Source of the DNA: Sphingobium sp. SCG-1
GTDB lineage: Bacteria > Pseudomonadota > Alphaproteobacteria > Sphingomonadales > Sphingomonadaceae
Reading direction: 5' to 3'
DNA length: 64,000 nucleotides
Assembly (NCBI RefSeq): GCF_002953135.1
Contig: NZ_CP026372.1
Coordinates: forward strand, 4,121,001-4,185,000
This document shows positions 17,759-26,215 of the stretch, piece by piece; position 1 is the stretch's first letter, and each line of letters begins with the position of its first letter. The notes under the pieces were generated by a model. It saw only the letters and a list, made by a program, of their open reading frames with translations, made no database searches and was not told the origin of the DNA. The position numbers and the translations under genes were made by a program.

Positions 17759-17783
17759 CCTCGATTTGTCTATATCAGACTAA

Positions 17784-17864
17784 TTAGGCGTAGTTACCGC
17801 CCAAGATCCAGCCCCAGAAACCACGAGTTGGCTGCTGACGACGGTCGCGTACATTGTTCTTCAT
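17784..17864 (-). CDS. candidate 26-residue small protein
   Basis: Minus-strand frame from ATG 17864 to TAA 17784. The peptide begins MKNNVRDRRQQPT (basic, polar) and ends RGFWGWILGGNYA (aromatic, glycine-rich). Supporting gene structure: GGGGA 5-6 nt before the ATG, a leader with an AT-rich -10-like TATATT at about 17914-17919 and TTGTAA about 15 bp before it, a CAGCGC-TGT-GCGCTG hairpin in the leader, and a strong terminator 25 bp after the stop. An ATG at 17876 would add four residues. I recognise no family. It could be a small membrane-associated or secreted peptide, or a leader peptide. Confidence 0.45.
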   Translation of the reverse strand: MKNNVRDRRQQPTRGFWGWILGGNYA

Positions 17865-17939
17865 ATTGATCCCCATCAAAGAAGACAGCGCACAGCGCTG
17901 CCTTCACGGGGCAATATAGTAAATGCAGATCGTTTACAA

Positions 17940-20282
17940 CTAATTAACCATGCGCAATGACCCTGGCTGTGGATGGATCATCGCGAGAACGGTTTGCCAA
18001 TCAGTAGGTCGGCAAATGTGATAACCCTGTCCAATCTCACATCCCATTTGCGTAAGAAGATATTGCGTTTCCGCAGTTTCGATCCCCTCCGCGACCACTT
18101 TCATGCCTAGCGCATGCGCGAGTTCGATAGTCGATTGCATGACGGCTTGATCCTCGACACTGCTGTTGAGAGCCTGCGAAAACTGTTTATCGATCTTTAG
18201 TTCGGTAGCTGGGATGCTGCGAAGATACTCCAATGTCGACATCCCGGTGCCGTAATCGTCGATGGAAATCTGAACGCCCATATCGCGCAGTTCTTCCAGT
18301 AGCGCGATTGCCACCCGTCCTTCGGCCATCGCAGCCGTTTCCGTGACTTCCAACACAAGATTGATGGCTGGAAAATTGTTCGCCGACAGAGCTTGGCGCA
18401 CCATGTCGATAATGTTGCGCGATGCTAGCAGAATCGAGGATATGTTAACGGAAACGCTAAAGCTCGGATCGATCTTGATGGCTTGCGCCCCCACAGAGGT
18501 CGCGTCGTTAAGCACAAAGGCGGTAAGTTTCTCAATTCGGCCATGCCGCTCGGCAACAGTGATGAATTCATCCGGTCCGATAGGTCCCCGTGTGGCATGG
18601 GTCCAGCGAACCAGCGCTTCCGCTCCTATTATCCCCCGAGTCGCAAGTTCCATCTTGGGCTGGTAAGCTACCCAGATATGGCCATTATCCAGCGCTTGAT
18701 CCAATTCACCCAAAAGCGATAGCGCCCACTGCTGCGCGCCAGCAGCTGCAGGATCATGAATTTTCCAGCATGTGCCCTGATCGGCTGCGGATTTGGCCGC
18801 CGCAAGCGCGCTGGAGAGGCGATGGGACAATGGGCGGCTAACCTCTTGGTCTACGCCGAACGCCACATCTACCGTGAAACTCTTCTGCGCGACCATGATC
18901 GGATTGCGGAATATCAGTTGCAGCGCCTTGAACTGGTCGACGGCGGAGCCAAGCTGCTCTGGCGGCATCAGCCAGAAAAAATTACCGTCATCGCCGTGTA
19001 GCAGTTGCAGCCGTCCGACGCCCAGTGAGAGGCGAGAGACGACCTGCTCAAGCAAATCGCGCTCATTGTCGGGTGGCAGCGTGCTTACAATTTCTGTGAA
19101 GCGGCTTACGCGTGCGGCAACCAAGATATTTAGGTCGCTCTGATCGCGCTGCAGGATCGCATTGACCGTGGGTAAGCCCGACACCGGATTCATGGCACCC
19201 TGACTCTGTTTGCGCGCACCAAAGCGTTGCCAAACAAAAGAAACGCCGGACGCCACAATCAGGATCAATGACGGAGCAACTTCAACGAAGACCCCGATGC
19301 TCTGGAGAATGAATGCGGCGACAATTATCAGGAAAACACCAGATGCGCTTACTACCACAGCAAACCGGGGCCACTTTCCCAACAGACAAAATGCTGCCAC
19401 GGCGAAAGCTAACAGCCAAGTAGGTATCCACCCCGCAGATCGCGTCCCGCCATGCATTAGTGTTTCAGCGCCGATAGCGGTTACGAACATTTCCGCAGAT
19501 TGGCCTTGGGACAAAACAGGCATGACGCTGCCAACAACATTCGAGCTGTTGCCTACAATGATGGTTTTGCCTTTGATATTAGGCAAAGCTCCTTTGTGCC
19601 CGACAAAGTCAGCGATACTGTGGTAGGGAATGGAAGAAATCTGAAAAGAGTAATCTACCGGGAATGTTCCGTCCTGGCTATGTTCAACGTTAGCAATCGA
19701 CGCCCACATCGTTGCGTACTGCTTTCCGTCAATTGTTTGCCGGAACGACATGCGGGAAACGCCGTCCAGATAGTTGACCCACTTCGTATTACTCACGATC
19801 CCTGCATGCTTGGCGAGCATGGCCATTGGAAGAACAGCATCGGCCGACTTCTGGCCCGGTCGAAAATTCCTATTGGCAGCTAGAAATATGCGTCCGGGAT
19901 AGCGGGATAACGCTTCTGCGAATGCCCTATCTCCCTTGGCCTCCAAGGGTTGAAACGGAACATTGTAAAATATGCGGCTTGCGCCTGCCGCCATCAGACG
20001 ATCCGTGAGTTCAGCAAATCGGTCCCGTTTCCAAGGCCATGGGCCTAGCGCGGCAAGCGCTTTGTCATCGATTCCAACAGTTATGATCTTCCCACTTACC
20101 GGCCGTGCGCGGACGGTAAACTGAGCAGCGCGTAGAGCGACATCCAGCGGCTCGCCCAGTTCGGCGACGCCGATTAGCAGCGTGAGGCAAACCAGCCACG
20201 CGAGAAGCTTGCGCTTGCCGCGGGGTGCTGCGGCACCGTGCTGGACCTTTTGATTCGGCATTAAGCTGACCCTTCTCGCCAC
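17940..20282 (-). CDS. CHASE2-(degenerate GGDEF)-EAL cyclic-di-GMP phosphodiesterase
   Basis: 780-aa membrane receptor. After one N-terminal membrane helix comes a periplasmic CHASE2 sensory domain (about residues 50-270: IITVGIDDKALAALGPWPW), then three membrane helices (about 280-350), a degenerate GGDEF domain with GDDGN in place of the signature loop, and a C-terminal EAL domain. EAL catalytic residues look intact: EALVRW, the Asn in SVNISS, EVTETA, SIDDYGTG, LKIDKQF and AEGIET. It probably hydrolyses c-di-GMP in response to an extracytoplasmic signal. The C-terminus lies 75 bp upstream of the candidate small gene on the same strand. Confidence 0.94.
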   Translation of the reverse strand: MARRVSLMPNQKVQHGAAAPRGKRKLLAWLVCLTLLIGVAELGEPLDVALRAAQFTVRARPVSGKIITVGIDDKALAALGPWPWKRDRFAELTDRLMAAGASRIFYNVPFQPLEAKGDRAFAEALSRYPGRIFLAANRNFRPGQKSADAVLPMAMLAKHAGIVSNTKWVNYLDGVSRMSFRQTIDGKQYATMWASIANVEHSQDGTFPVDYSFQISSIPYHSIADFVGHKGALPNIKGKTIIVGNSSNVVGSVMPVLSQGQSAEMFVTAIGAETLMHGGTRSAGWIPTWLLAFAVAAFCLLGKWPRFAVVVSASGVFLIIVAAFILQSIGVFVEVAPSLILIVASGVSFVWQRFGARKQSQGAMNPVSGLPTVNAILQRDQSDLNILVAARVSRFTEIVSTLPPDNERDLLEQVVSRLSLGVGRLQLLHGDDGNFFWLMPPEQLGSAVDQFKALQLIFRNPIMVAQKSFTVDVAFGVDQEVSRPLSHRLSSALAAAKSAADQGTCWKIHDPAAAGAQQWALSLLGELDQALDNGHIWVAYQPKMELATRGIIGAEALVRWTHATRGPIGPDEFITVAERHGRIEKLTAFVLNDATSVGAQAIKIDPSFSVSVNISSILLASRNIIDMVRQALSANNFPAINLVLEVTETAAMAEGRVAIALLEELRDMGVQISIDDYGTGMSTLEYLRSIPATELKIDKQFSQALNSSVEDQAVMQSTIELAHALGMKVVAEGIETAETQYLLTQMGCEIGQGYHICRPTDWQTVLAMIHPQPGSLRMVN

Positions 20283-20343
20283 CGGGGTAGCGAAAAGTGG
20301 TTACGGAAATGCAAACTAGCTTAACTTGGGATAGGCACCTGAC

Positions 20344-21477
20344 TTAGCACCTGGTCACGCTCTTGGCGAACCGAAGCGGACCATAAGGAACCGGGTCGAT
20401 GTCCGAAACGCTGTCATGAGCGGCAGCGTTCATCAAGAGGCTTGCGCCGAGACGCGCCGCGGCAGGCGCCGTCTGAATGCCGAATCCGCCTTGACCGGCG
20501 AACCAGAAGAATGGTGCCTTTCCACCATCATATCCATATACCGGCAGGCGATCTGGCGAAAAGCTCCGCAGCCCTGCCCACTTCCGTTCTACCGCTCGGA
20601 CACGCCAGTCCACGGCCTGATGAAGCCGGTCTATGGCTGTCGCGATGGCCATCTCATCGGGCGCTGCATCGCACGGTGCACTTGGCTCTTCATCATGCGG
20701 GGAGAGCCAGATCCTGCCAGCGCCTGCGGGTTTGAAATAAAATTTCCCGGCGAGATCCAGCACCAGAGGTAAGTCTGGTTCTGCTTCCGGATCAATTCGC
20801 AGTTGGACCACCGTACGTCGTAAAGGACGAATACCAATAGGCGCGATGCCGCACAGCCGCGCGATGTCATCAGCCCATGCCCCTGCGGCGTTGACGAGGA
20901 TGTTGCAGCTAAAAGTGCCGTGCGATGTATCGATCTGCCATCTGCCCGCTTCATGGCTCGCTGCCATCAGCCGGCTACCGGTGTGAAGCGTACCGCCACG
21001 TCGGTTGAACTGGCGCAAACAGGCCGAATGTAGCGCCGCGACATCGATATCGGCGGTGCTGGGTTCCGATATCCCGACGGTCCACTCCGCTCGCAAGCCC
21101 GGTATGCGCTGGGCCAGAGCTACGGCGTCCAACCTGTCCAGCGCAACATCCGTGCCCTCGAACCTGAGCATGAAGTTGTCGGTTAAATCCGCATCTTTGG
21201 ACCGGCCGATGTGGATTGCGCCTCGGGGGGCAAGGAAGCTCGTGTTGGAAAATTCGGTGTCCGGATTCTCCAACAACGGTCCCGACGCCGAGGTCAAAGG
21301 CTGCACCCCCGGTCCGCCATAGCTCTCGGTCCAGAATGCCACGGACCGGCCTGTCGCGTGATAACCCGCGACATCTTCCATTTCGAGGATCAGGACGCGC
21401 GCGTCGGCGGCTACTTCCGCGCCGAGACTGGCCCCGGCCATGCCTCCGCCGATGATGATGATGTCATAGTCGGTCAT
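20344..21477 (-). CDS. FAD-dependent oxidoreductase (DAO/glycine-oxidase type)
   Basis: 377-aa flavoprotein. The N-terminal dinucleotide fold is DYDIIIIGGGMAGASLGAEVA. The segment VNAAGAWADDIARLCGI is the second FAD contact typical of DadA-like amine oxidases, and the C-terminal GLRSFSPDRLPVYGYDG and GGFGIQTAPAAA close the FAD site. Likely substrate is an amino acid or N-methyl amine, but nothing here fixes it. The start overlaps the end of the upstream alpha/beta hydrolase gene by 4 bp. Confidence 0.93.
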   Translation of the reverse strand: MTDYDIIIIGGGMAGASLGAEVAADARVLILEMEDVAGYHATGRSVAFWTESYGGPGVQPLTSASGPLLENPDTEFSNTSFLAPRGAIHIGRSKDADLTDNFMLRFEGTDVALDRLDAVALAQRIPGLRAEWTVGISEPSTADIDVAALHSACLRQFNRRGGTLHTGSRLMAASHEAGRWQIDTSHGTFSCNILVNAAGAWADDIARLCGIAPIGIRPLRRTVVQLRIDPEAEPDLPLVLDLAGKFYFKPAGAGRIWLSPHDEEPSAPCDAAPDEMAIATAIDRLHQAVDWRVRAVERKWAGLRSFSPDRLPVYGYDGGKAPFFWFAGQGGFGIQTAPAAARLGASLLMNAAAHDSVSDIDPVPYGPLRFAKSVTRC

Positions 21478-22418
21478 GCTGCTGGCGCATGCGCATTCCA
21501 GAAAGCATCGATGCGGGCAAGAGCGTCCAACCGCACGGGATCGGATTCCCGCAGGATTTCATGCGCTGCCTCCGCCCCATACATATGCAGCGTTGCATTC
21601 GGTAGCCGCGCTGCGACCTCACGGATTGCTTGTGAAGACACGAGCTGGTCCGCCGATGTCGCCAGAATGAGTGTAGGAATTCTCAGTTCTGCCAGCGCAC
21701 CGCTCCGGGCCAATGCCGCAGTACTGCGATACGCCTGCCGGAGCCAGCCCCAGCTTGGCGGACCCAGGTCGATAGCTGGCGTAGAGCGCCTCCAGTATAG
21801 TTCATCCTCATAGCGGGAGACACAGTGCGTGAGCCGCCGCTGGCGCGCATGCAATGCTGCCTCCGATGCTTCATTCTGGGTCCACGCGGCCGCGCCGGGT
21901 CCAGCGAGGCGCACCATCACCGCCACGACAATGCGCGCGAGCCAATTGGGAATTGCGCCGCTGTTCAGCCCCAGCATGGGAGCAGTCAGTACGGCGGCAT
22001 CCGGACGCAGCACATTCTCCACCAGGGCGCGCAACGCCAGAAAGCCGCCCATGCTGTGCGCAAGAACGACATGCGGCCCCGAACCACCCGACTGCCAGTG
22101 TTCCGCAAAGGCACGCAAATCCTCGATCCATATCGAAAAGTCCGCGACATGGCCGATCAGATCGTCCGAGCCGAGCCGCCCCGATCCTCCCTGTCCGCGC
22201 CAGTCGAACGCCGTGACGGCCCAGCCCTGCGCGGCGTAGTAGGCTATCACCTCAAGATATTTCTCGATCATGTCGGCCCGCCCGGCCAGCATCAGCATGT
22301 GACCCCGGCTGCCATCTCCCATGCGATAGATTCGATGCGGCCAGCCGTCTGGGGCGGACCATTGGTCCAGCGTCCCGCCTTTGGGCCAGCTACGGAATGT
22401 CGGAGGCTGCTGCTGCAT
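21474..22418 (-). CDS. alpha/beta hydrolase, lysophospholipase-like
   Basis: 314-aa serine hydrolase. The nucleophile elbow is AHSMGGFLALRAL, the oxyanion region is in FDWRGQGGSGRLG, and the late His is in GAEAAHEIL, with a preceding Asp in ATSADQLVSS. The family is the PldB/monoacylglycerol-lipase-like group. No signal peptide is apparent, so it is probably cytoplasmic. It starts 50 bp from the divergent cpaA gene and is coupled to the FAD oxidoreductase downstream. Confidence 0.93.
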   Translation of the reverse strand: MQQQPPTFRSWPKGGTLDQWSAPDGWPHRIYRMGDGSRGHMLMLAGRADMIEKYLEVIAYYAAQGWAVTAFDWRGQGGSGRLGSDDLIGHVADFSIWIEDLRAFAEHWQSGGSGPHVVLAHSMGGFLALRALVENVLRPDAAVLTAPMLGLNSGAIPNWLARIVVAVMVRLAGPGAAAWTQNEASEAALHARQRRLTHCVSRYEDELYWRRSTPAIDLGPPSWGWLRQAYRSTAALARSGALAELRIPTLILATSADQLVSSQAIREVAARLPNATLHMYGAEAAHEILRESDPVRLDALARIDAFWNAHAPAA

Positions 22419-22468
22419 CAGCGCATGGTTACGGTTTGGTAAGGCATACGGTCTACATATCTTTTACT

Positions 22469-22942
22469 ATGACCGGGGAATTTGTGAAATTCGCGCTTTT
22501 GGGCGTGTTGGCCTGCCTGCTCGTCGTGGCTGCAGTGACCGACCTGCGCTCGCGCATCATATCGAACTGGCTCAACCTTGCGATAGCCCTGTTGGCTCCG
22601 CTGTACTGGTCGGCATCCGGCATCGAACTGTGGCCGAACGTCGCACTGCAACTGGCGCTCGGCCTGGGTGTCTTCGCGGTGTTCGCGGGGCTGTTCGTCA
22701 TTGGCATGATGGGCGGCGGCGACGTCAAGATGCTGGCCGCATTGGCCCTATGGTTCCCGTGGCAGGCGTTGATCGTGCTACTTACGATTATGGCGCTTGC
22801 GGGCGGCGTAGTCACGCTCATCACGATAGTTCATCACAAGCTGGCGCGCCGCGAAGGGCCGCCGGAGATACCCTATGGGGTCGCCATTTCCATCGCCGCG
22901 CTTTGGCTGGTTGGCGAACGATATATTAACCAATTTGCTTGA
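22469..22942 (+). CDS. cpaA: prepilin peptidase CpaA (A24 family)
   Basis: 157-aa polytopic aspartyl protease that removes the leader of Flp-type prepilins. Both catalytic Asp motifs are visible: TDLRSRIISNWLN near the N-terminus and GMMGGGDVKMLAAL in the middle. It has the short form without the N-terminal methylase domain. I chose the ATG at 22469 (MTGEFVKFALL); 24 upstream codons in the same frame overlap the divergent hydrolase gene. First gene of the Tad pilus locus. Confidence 0.95.
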   Translation: MTGEFVKFALLGVLACLLVVAAVTDLRSRIISNWLNLAIALLAPLYWSASGIELWPNVALQLALGLGVFAVFAGLFVIGMMGGGDVKMLAALALWFPWQALIVLLTIMALAGGVVTLITIVHHKLARREGPPEIPYGVAISIAALWLVGERYINQFA

Positions 22943-22992
22943 AGACGAAGGCTGGGACCGGTGGTTCCAGCTTCAGGGAGGCGCGTTTCGTC

Positions 22993-23994
22993 ATGGATGC
23001 CAAGAAAATAGTGCTGCTGGTAGGCGCGCTTATCATTGCAGTAGCGGCGGCGCTGGTGGCGCGTAACATGCTGTCCCCTGCGGGTGCACCGCAGGCGAGC
23101 GCGTCGAGTATGCCCGTCGAGGTGGACGGAACGCAGGTGCTGGTCGCGACCAAGGCTCTGCCGGTTGGCACCATAGTGGATGCAGAGAGCTTCCGCTTCC
23201 AGCCCTGGCCCAAGGATCTGATCGAACAAGCGTACTTCGTGAAAGGGCAGATGGAGCCGACGCAGCTCGCAGGTAGCGTCGTGCGCAATGCGATCACGGC
23301 CGGGCAGCCGCTGACGCAGGGCGCAGTCATCAAGCCGGGTGATCGCGGCTTCCTCGCGGCCGCTCTTGGCCCCGGCATGCGCGCCGTCACGGTGCCAGTG
23401 CAGATGGTCAATTCCGTTGCGGGCTTCGTGTTTCCCGGAGACCGCGTCGACATGATGCTTACGCAATCGGTAGCGGGTGGCGGCGATGGTGAGCCATTGA
23501 AAGTCTCCGAAACGATCCTGCGTAACCTCCGCGTGCTGGCCACCGATCAGCGTACCGATGCTCTAGGCCCTGATGGCAAGCCGGTCGTGCAGCCTTATTC
23601 GAACGTGACTCTGGAGGTTACGCCCCGGATTGCCGAGAAGATCGCGGTATCGCAGACGCTCGGCTCACTCTCGCTATCGTTGCGGTCCATCGCCGACAAT
23701 ACGTCGGAACTTGATGCGGCGATCGCAGCAGGCGACGTGGACCTGCCCGATGGCAGCGATCCGAAGGCGGAAAAGCGCGTGCTCGCAAAAATTGCGGCCA
23801 GCCCGGTCGACAAGGGTTCGACCTTCGCCACGGGTGCCGACGTGTCGCGTTTTCAACGCCGCAGCGTGCCACCCAAGCCAAGCACCGTCGGTCCTCAAGG
23901 CACGCTCGTCGCCGCCGGAGGCGTTCCTGTCGGCCCAACAGTCCGCGTCGCACGTGGAACAGATGTGACCGTAGTGCCGGTCGGGGGAAGTAAG
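22993..23994 (+). CDS. cpaB: Flp pilus assembly protein CpaB/RcpC, reading straight into CpaC
   Basis: About 334 residues from the ATG at 22993, which has GGGAGG 11 nt upstream. One N-terminal membrane helix (KKIVLLVGALIIAVAAALVA) is followed by a SAF domain (VLVATKALPVGTIVDAESFR) and the RcpC domain (VTVPVQMVNSVAGFVFPGDRVD). It is the periplasmic partner of the secretin. The expected C-terminus RGTDVTVVPVGG is reached near 23985, but no stop codon follows and the frame continues through the CpaC start to 25512. A G5 tract at 23983-23987 sits exactly there. One extra G would restore VPVGGK and a TAA stop. Confidence 0.9.
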
Positions 23995-25512
23995 ATGACT
24001 TTGACCAAGTTCCTCGCGCGGAAAAGTGCGGCCTCCGCCCTGGCCCTTGGGCTGGCGCTGAGTGCGGGCATGGCGCCGACCACCGCGTTGAACGCGGCGT
24101 CCGCTGGCAGCAGCACGGACGGCGCAATGACGCTCTCCGTCGGCGCAAGCCGCGTCATCAATCTGTCCAGCAAGATTTCAGACGTGATCGTCGTCAATCC
24201 GGCCGTGGCCGACGTCTACGTCCGTTCGGGTACGCAGATTTATATCCTTGCGAAGAACCCCGGCGAGACAACCATCTCCGCTGTCAGCAAAAGCGGGCAG
24301 ACGCTGTTCTCGACCATCGTGCGCGTGGGCAACAATCTGACCAGCGTGGATGACATGCTCAAGCTGGCCATGCCCGATGCCGATATCAGAGTGTCGACAA
24401 TGAATGGCATGATCCTGCTCACCGGCACCATCAAGGCTCCCGAAGACGCCGCCGAGGCCGAGCGCCTGACGCAGGCGTTCGTTGGCAAGGAAGTGACAGT
24501 CGTCAGCCGCTTGCGCACCGCCACGCCAATCCAGGTGAATTTGCAGGTGCGCATCGCTGAGGTGAGTCGGAATCTGCTTCATCAGGTCGGAACCAATGTC
24601 GCGGGATTGGGCACGGGATCGGGGAGCTTCAGTGGCTTCATAGGCAGGTCCAATCGCGGCTTTGGGACGTTGGGCAATTATGTGCCGGGCCAACCATCCG
24701 GCGATATCTCACGCCAGTTCACCTTCAATCAGCCAACGGCGGGGTCCGGAACCAGCATAGGTTTTCTGGCCAAAATATTTGGAATGGATGTTGCAGGAGC
24801 GCTCGATCTTGCGGAGACCTCCGGCCTCGCTACATCACTGGCTCAACCGAACCTTACCTCCCTTTCCGGCGAAACCGCTAGCTTCCTTGCAGGCGGCGAG
24901 TATCCTTATCAGGTCAGCAATGGCCTGCAGGGCAATAGCATTGAGTTCAAACAATATGGTGTGCAACTCGCCTTTACACCCACTGTTTTAGCAGATGGCC
25001 GAATCTCGTTGCGTGTGCGCCCGACAGTGTCGAGCTTAGATTTCTCCATCAACTCCAACGTGCCTGCGTTGAAGAGCCGTTCGGTTGAAACGACAGTCGA
25101 ACTCGGCTCAGGTCAAGCCTTCATGATCGCGGGGTTGTTGAGTAATGACACCTCAAACAACGTCGACAAGGTTCCTGGTATTGGGGACATTCCGATTCTC
25201 GGTAGTTTGTTCAAGTCGCGTAAGTTCCAGCGTAACGAAACTGAACTGGTGGTCGTCATAACGCCGTATCTGGTGAAGCCCGTCAACGCGAGCGATATCC
25301 GGTTGCCGACCGACGGGTTCCGTAGCGCGACCGAAGCGCAAGGACTGTTCCTGCAACAGGGATCGGATGGCGTCAGCGGCGCGCAGCGTCCTCAGCCAAC
25401 CGTTGCGCCAAATGGGACGCCCAATGCGGCACCGGTAGCCCGCGCCAATTCGACCAAGCAACCCACACCCGGCAAGTCGAGTGGCGGCGCTGCTCCCGGC
25501 TTCAGCTTCTGA
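23995..25512 (+). CDS. cpaC: Flp pilus secretin CpaC, in frame with CpaB
   Basis: 505 residues from the internal ATG at 23995, which has its own GGGGGAAG ribosome-binding site and a normal signal peptide (FLARKSAASALALGLALSAG, then MAPTTALNA). Then comes the pilus-type N-domain with BON-like repeats (VGASRVINLSSKISDVIVVN; ILLTGTIKAPEDAAEAERL) and the secretin domain ending IGDIPILGSLFKSRKF and ELVVVITPYLVKP. It forms the outer-membrane pore for the Flp pilus. Because no stop separates it from cpaB, a fused 839-aa product is possible, but independent initiation is more plausible. Confidence 0.93.
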   Translation: MTLTKFLARKSAASALALGLALSAGMAPTTALNAASAGSSTDGAMTLSVGASRVINLSSKISDVIVVNPAVADVYVRSGTQIYILAKNPGETTISAVSKSGQTLFSTIVRVGNNLTSVDDMLKLAMPDADIRVSTMNGMILLTGTIKAPEDAAEAERLTQAFVGKEVTVVSRLRTATPIQVNLQVRIAEVSRNLLHQVGTNVAGLGTGSGSFSGFIGRSNRGFGTLGNYVPGQPSGDISRQFTFNQPTAGSGTSIGFLAKIFGMDVAGALDLAETSGLATSLAQPNLTSLSGETASFLAGGEYPYQVSNGLQGNSIEFKQYGVQLAFTPTVLADGRISLRVRPTVSSLDFSINSNVPALKSRSVETTVELGSGQAFMIAGLLSNDTSNNVDKVPGIGDIPILGSLFKSRKFQRNETELVVVITPYLVKPVNASDIRLPTDGFRSATEAQGLFLQQGSDGVSGAQRPQPTVAPNGTPNAAPVARANSTKQPTPGKSSGGAAPGFSF

Positions 25513-25529
25513 CACGAAGGACCGTAAAC

Positions 25530-26213
25530 ATGGCACGGAATTTCAAACAGCCTACGGTTTCCAGAGGCGCAATCGTTGCAGGTCTTTGCATTGCGCTTAC
25601 AAGCGCCGCAGTGCTTCCCGGAAGCGCGATGGCACGGCCACGCAGCGCCTTCAACCGCGGCATGGAGTCAGTCCGTCAGCCCGTGGTGAGCTACACGAGC
25701 TTTACTTATGACGTTCAGGTCGGCGGCGGCGCAGCGCTTTCGCCTGCCGAAAAGGGCCGACTGGAAGGCTGGCTCGCGTCTATCAATGTCGGCTACGGCG
25801 ATCGCCTATTCCTCGGCTCGGGCAACTATTATGGCGACGCCGTGATGGACATCGCCAACGTCGTTGCCCGCCACGGCCTGCTTATCGAACAGGAAGCCGG
25901 GCTAGCCGCGGACACTGCGCCGGAAGGGTCACTTCGCCTCGTCGTCCGCCGCGCTACTGCGCGGGTTCCCGGTTGCCCCGATTGGAGCGACACGCAGGAA
26001 ACCAACGGCATGGGCAACATCTCGCGCAACTTCGGTTGCGGCGTAAACGGCAGTCTGGCCGCGATGATCGCCAATCCCGAGGATTTGGTGCGTGGACAGA
26101 CCGGCACGAGCGATCTGCAAGGTGCGACCTCCAACCGCGCCATCCAGGTGTATCGCGACAAGACACCGACCGGATCGGGCGATCTGAAAACCATGACCGC
26201 AGGGGGCAACTGA
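25530..26213 (+). CDS. cpaD: Flp pilus assembly protein CpaD
   Basis: 227-aa exported protein with an N-terminal hydrophobic segment (GAIVAGLCIALTSAAVLPGSAMA). The family block is at the C-terminus: ARVPGCPDWS, then NISRNFGCGVNGSLAAMIAN and EDLVRGQ. CpaD is a periplasmic/outer-membrane component needed for secretin function in Tad pili. Starts 18 bp after cpaC and ends 3 bp before the cpaE start. Confidence 0.94.
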   Translation: MARNFKQPTVSRGAIVAGLCIALTSAAVLPGSAMARPRSAFNRGMESVRQPVVSYTSFTYDVQVGGGAALSPAEKGRLEGWLASINVGYGDRLFLGSGNYYGDAVMDIANVVARHGLLIEQEAGLAADTAPEGSLRLVVRRATARVPGCPDWSDTQETNGMGNISRNFGCGVNGSLAAMIANPEDLVRGQTGTSDLQGATSNRAIQVYRDKTPTGSGDLKTMTAGGN

Positions 26214-26215
26214 CC

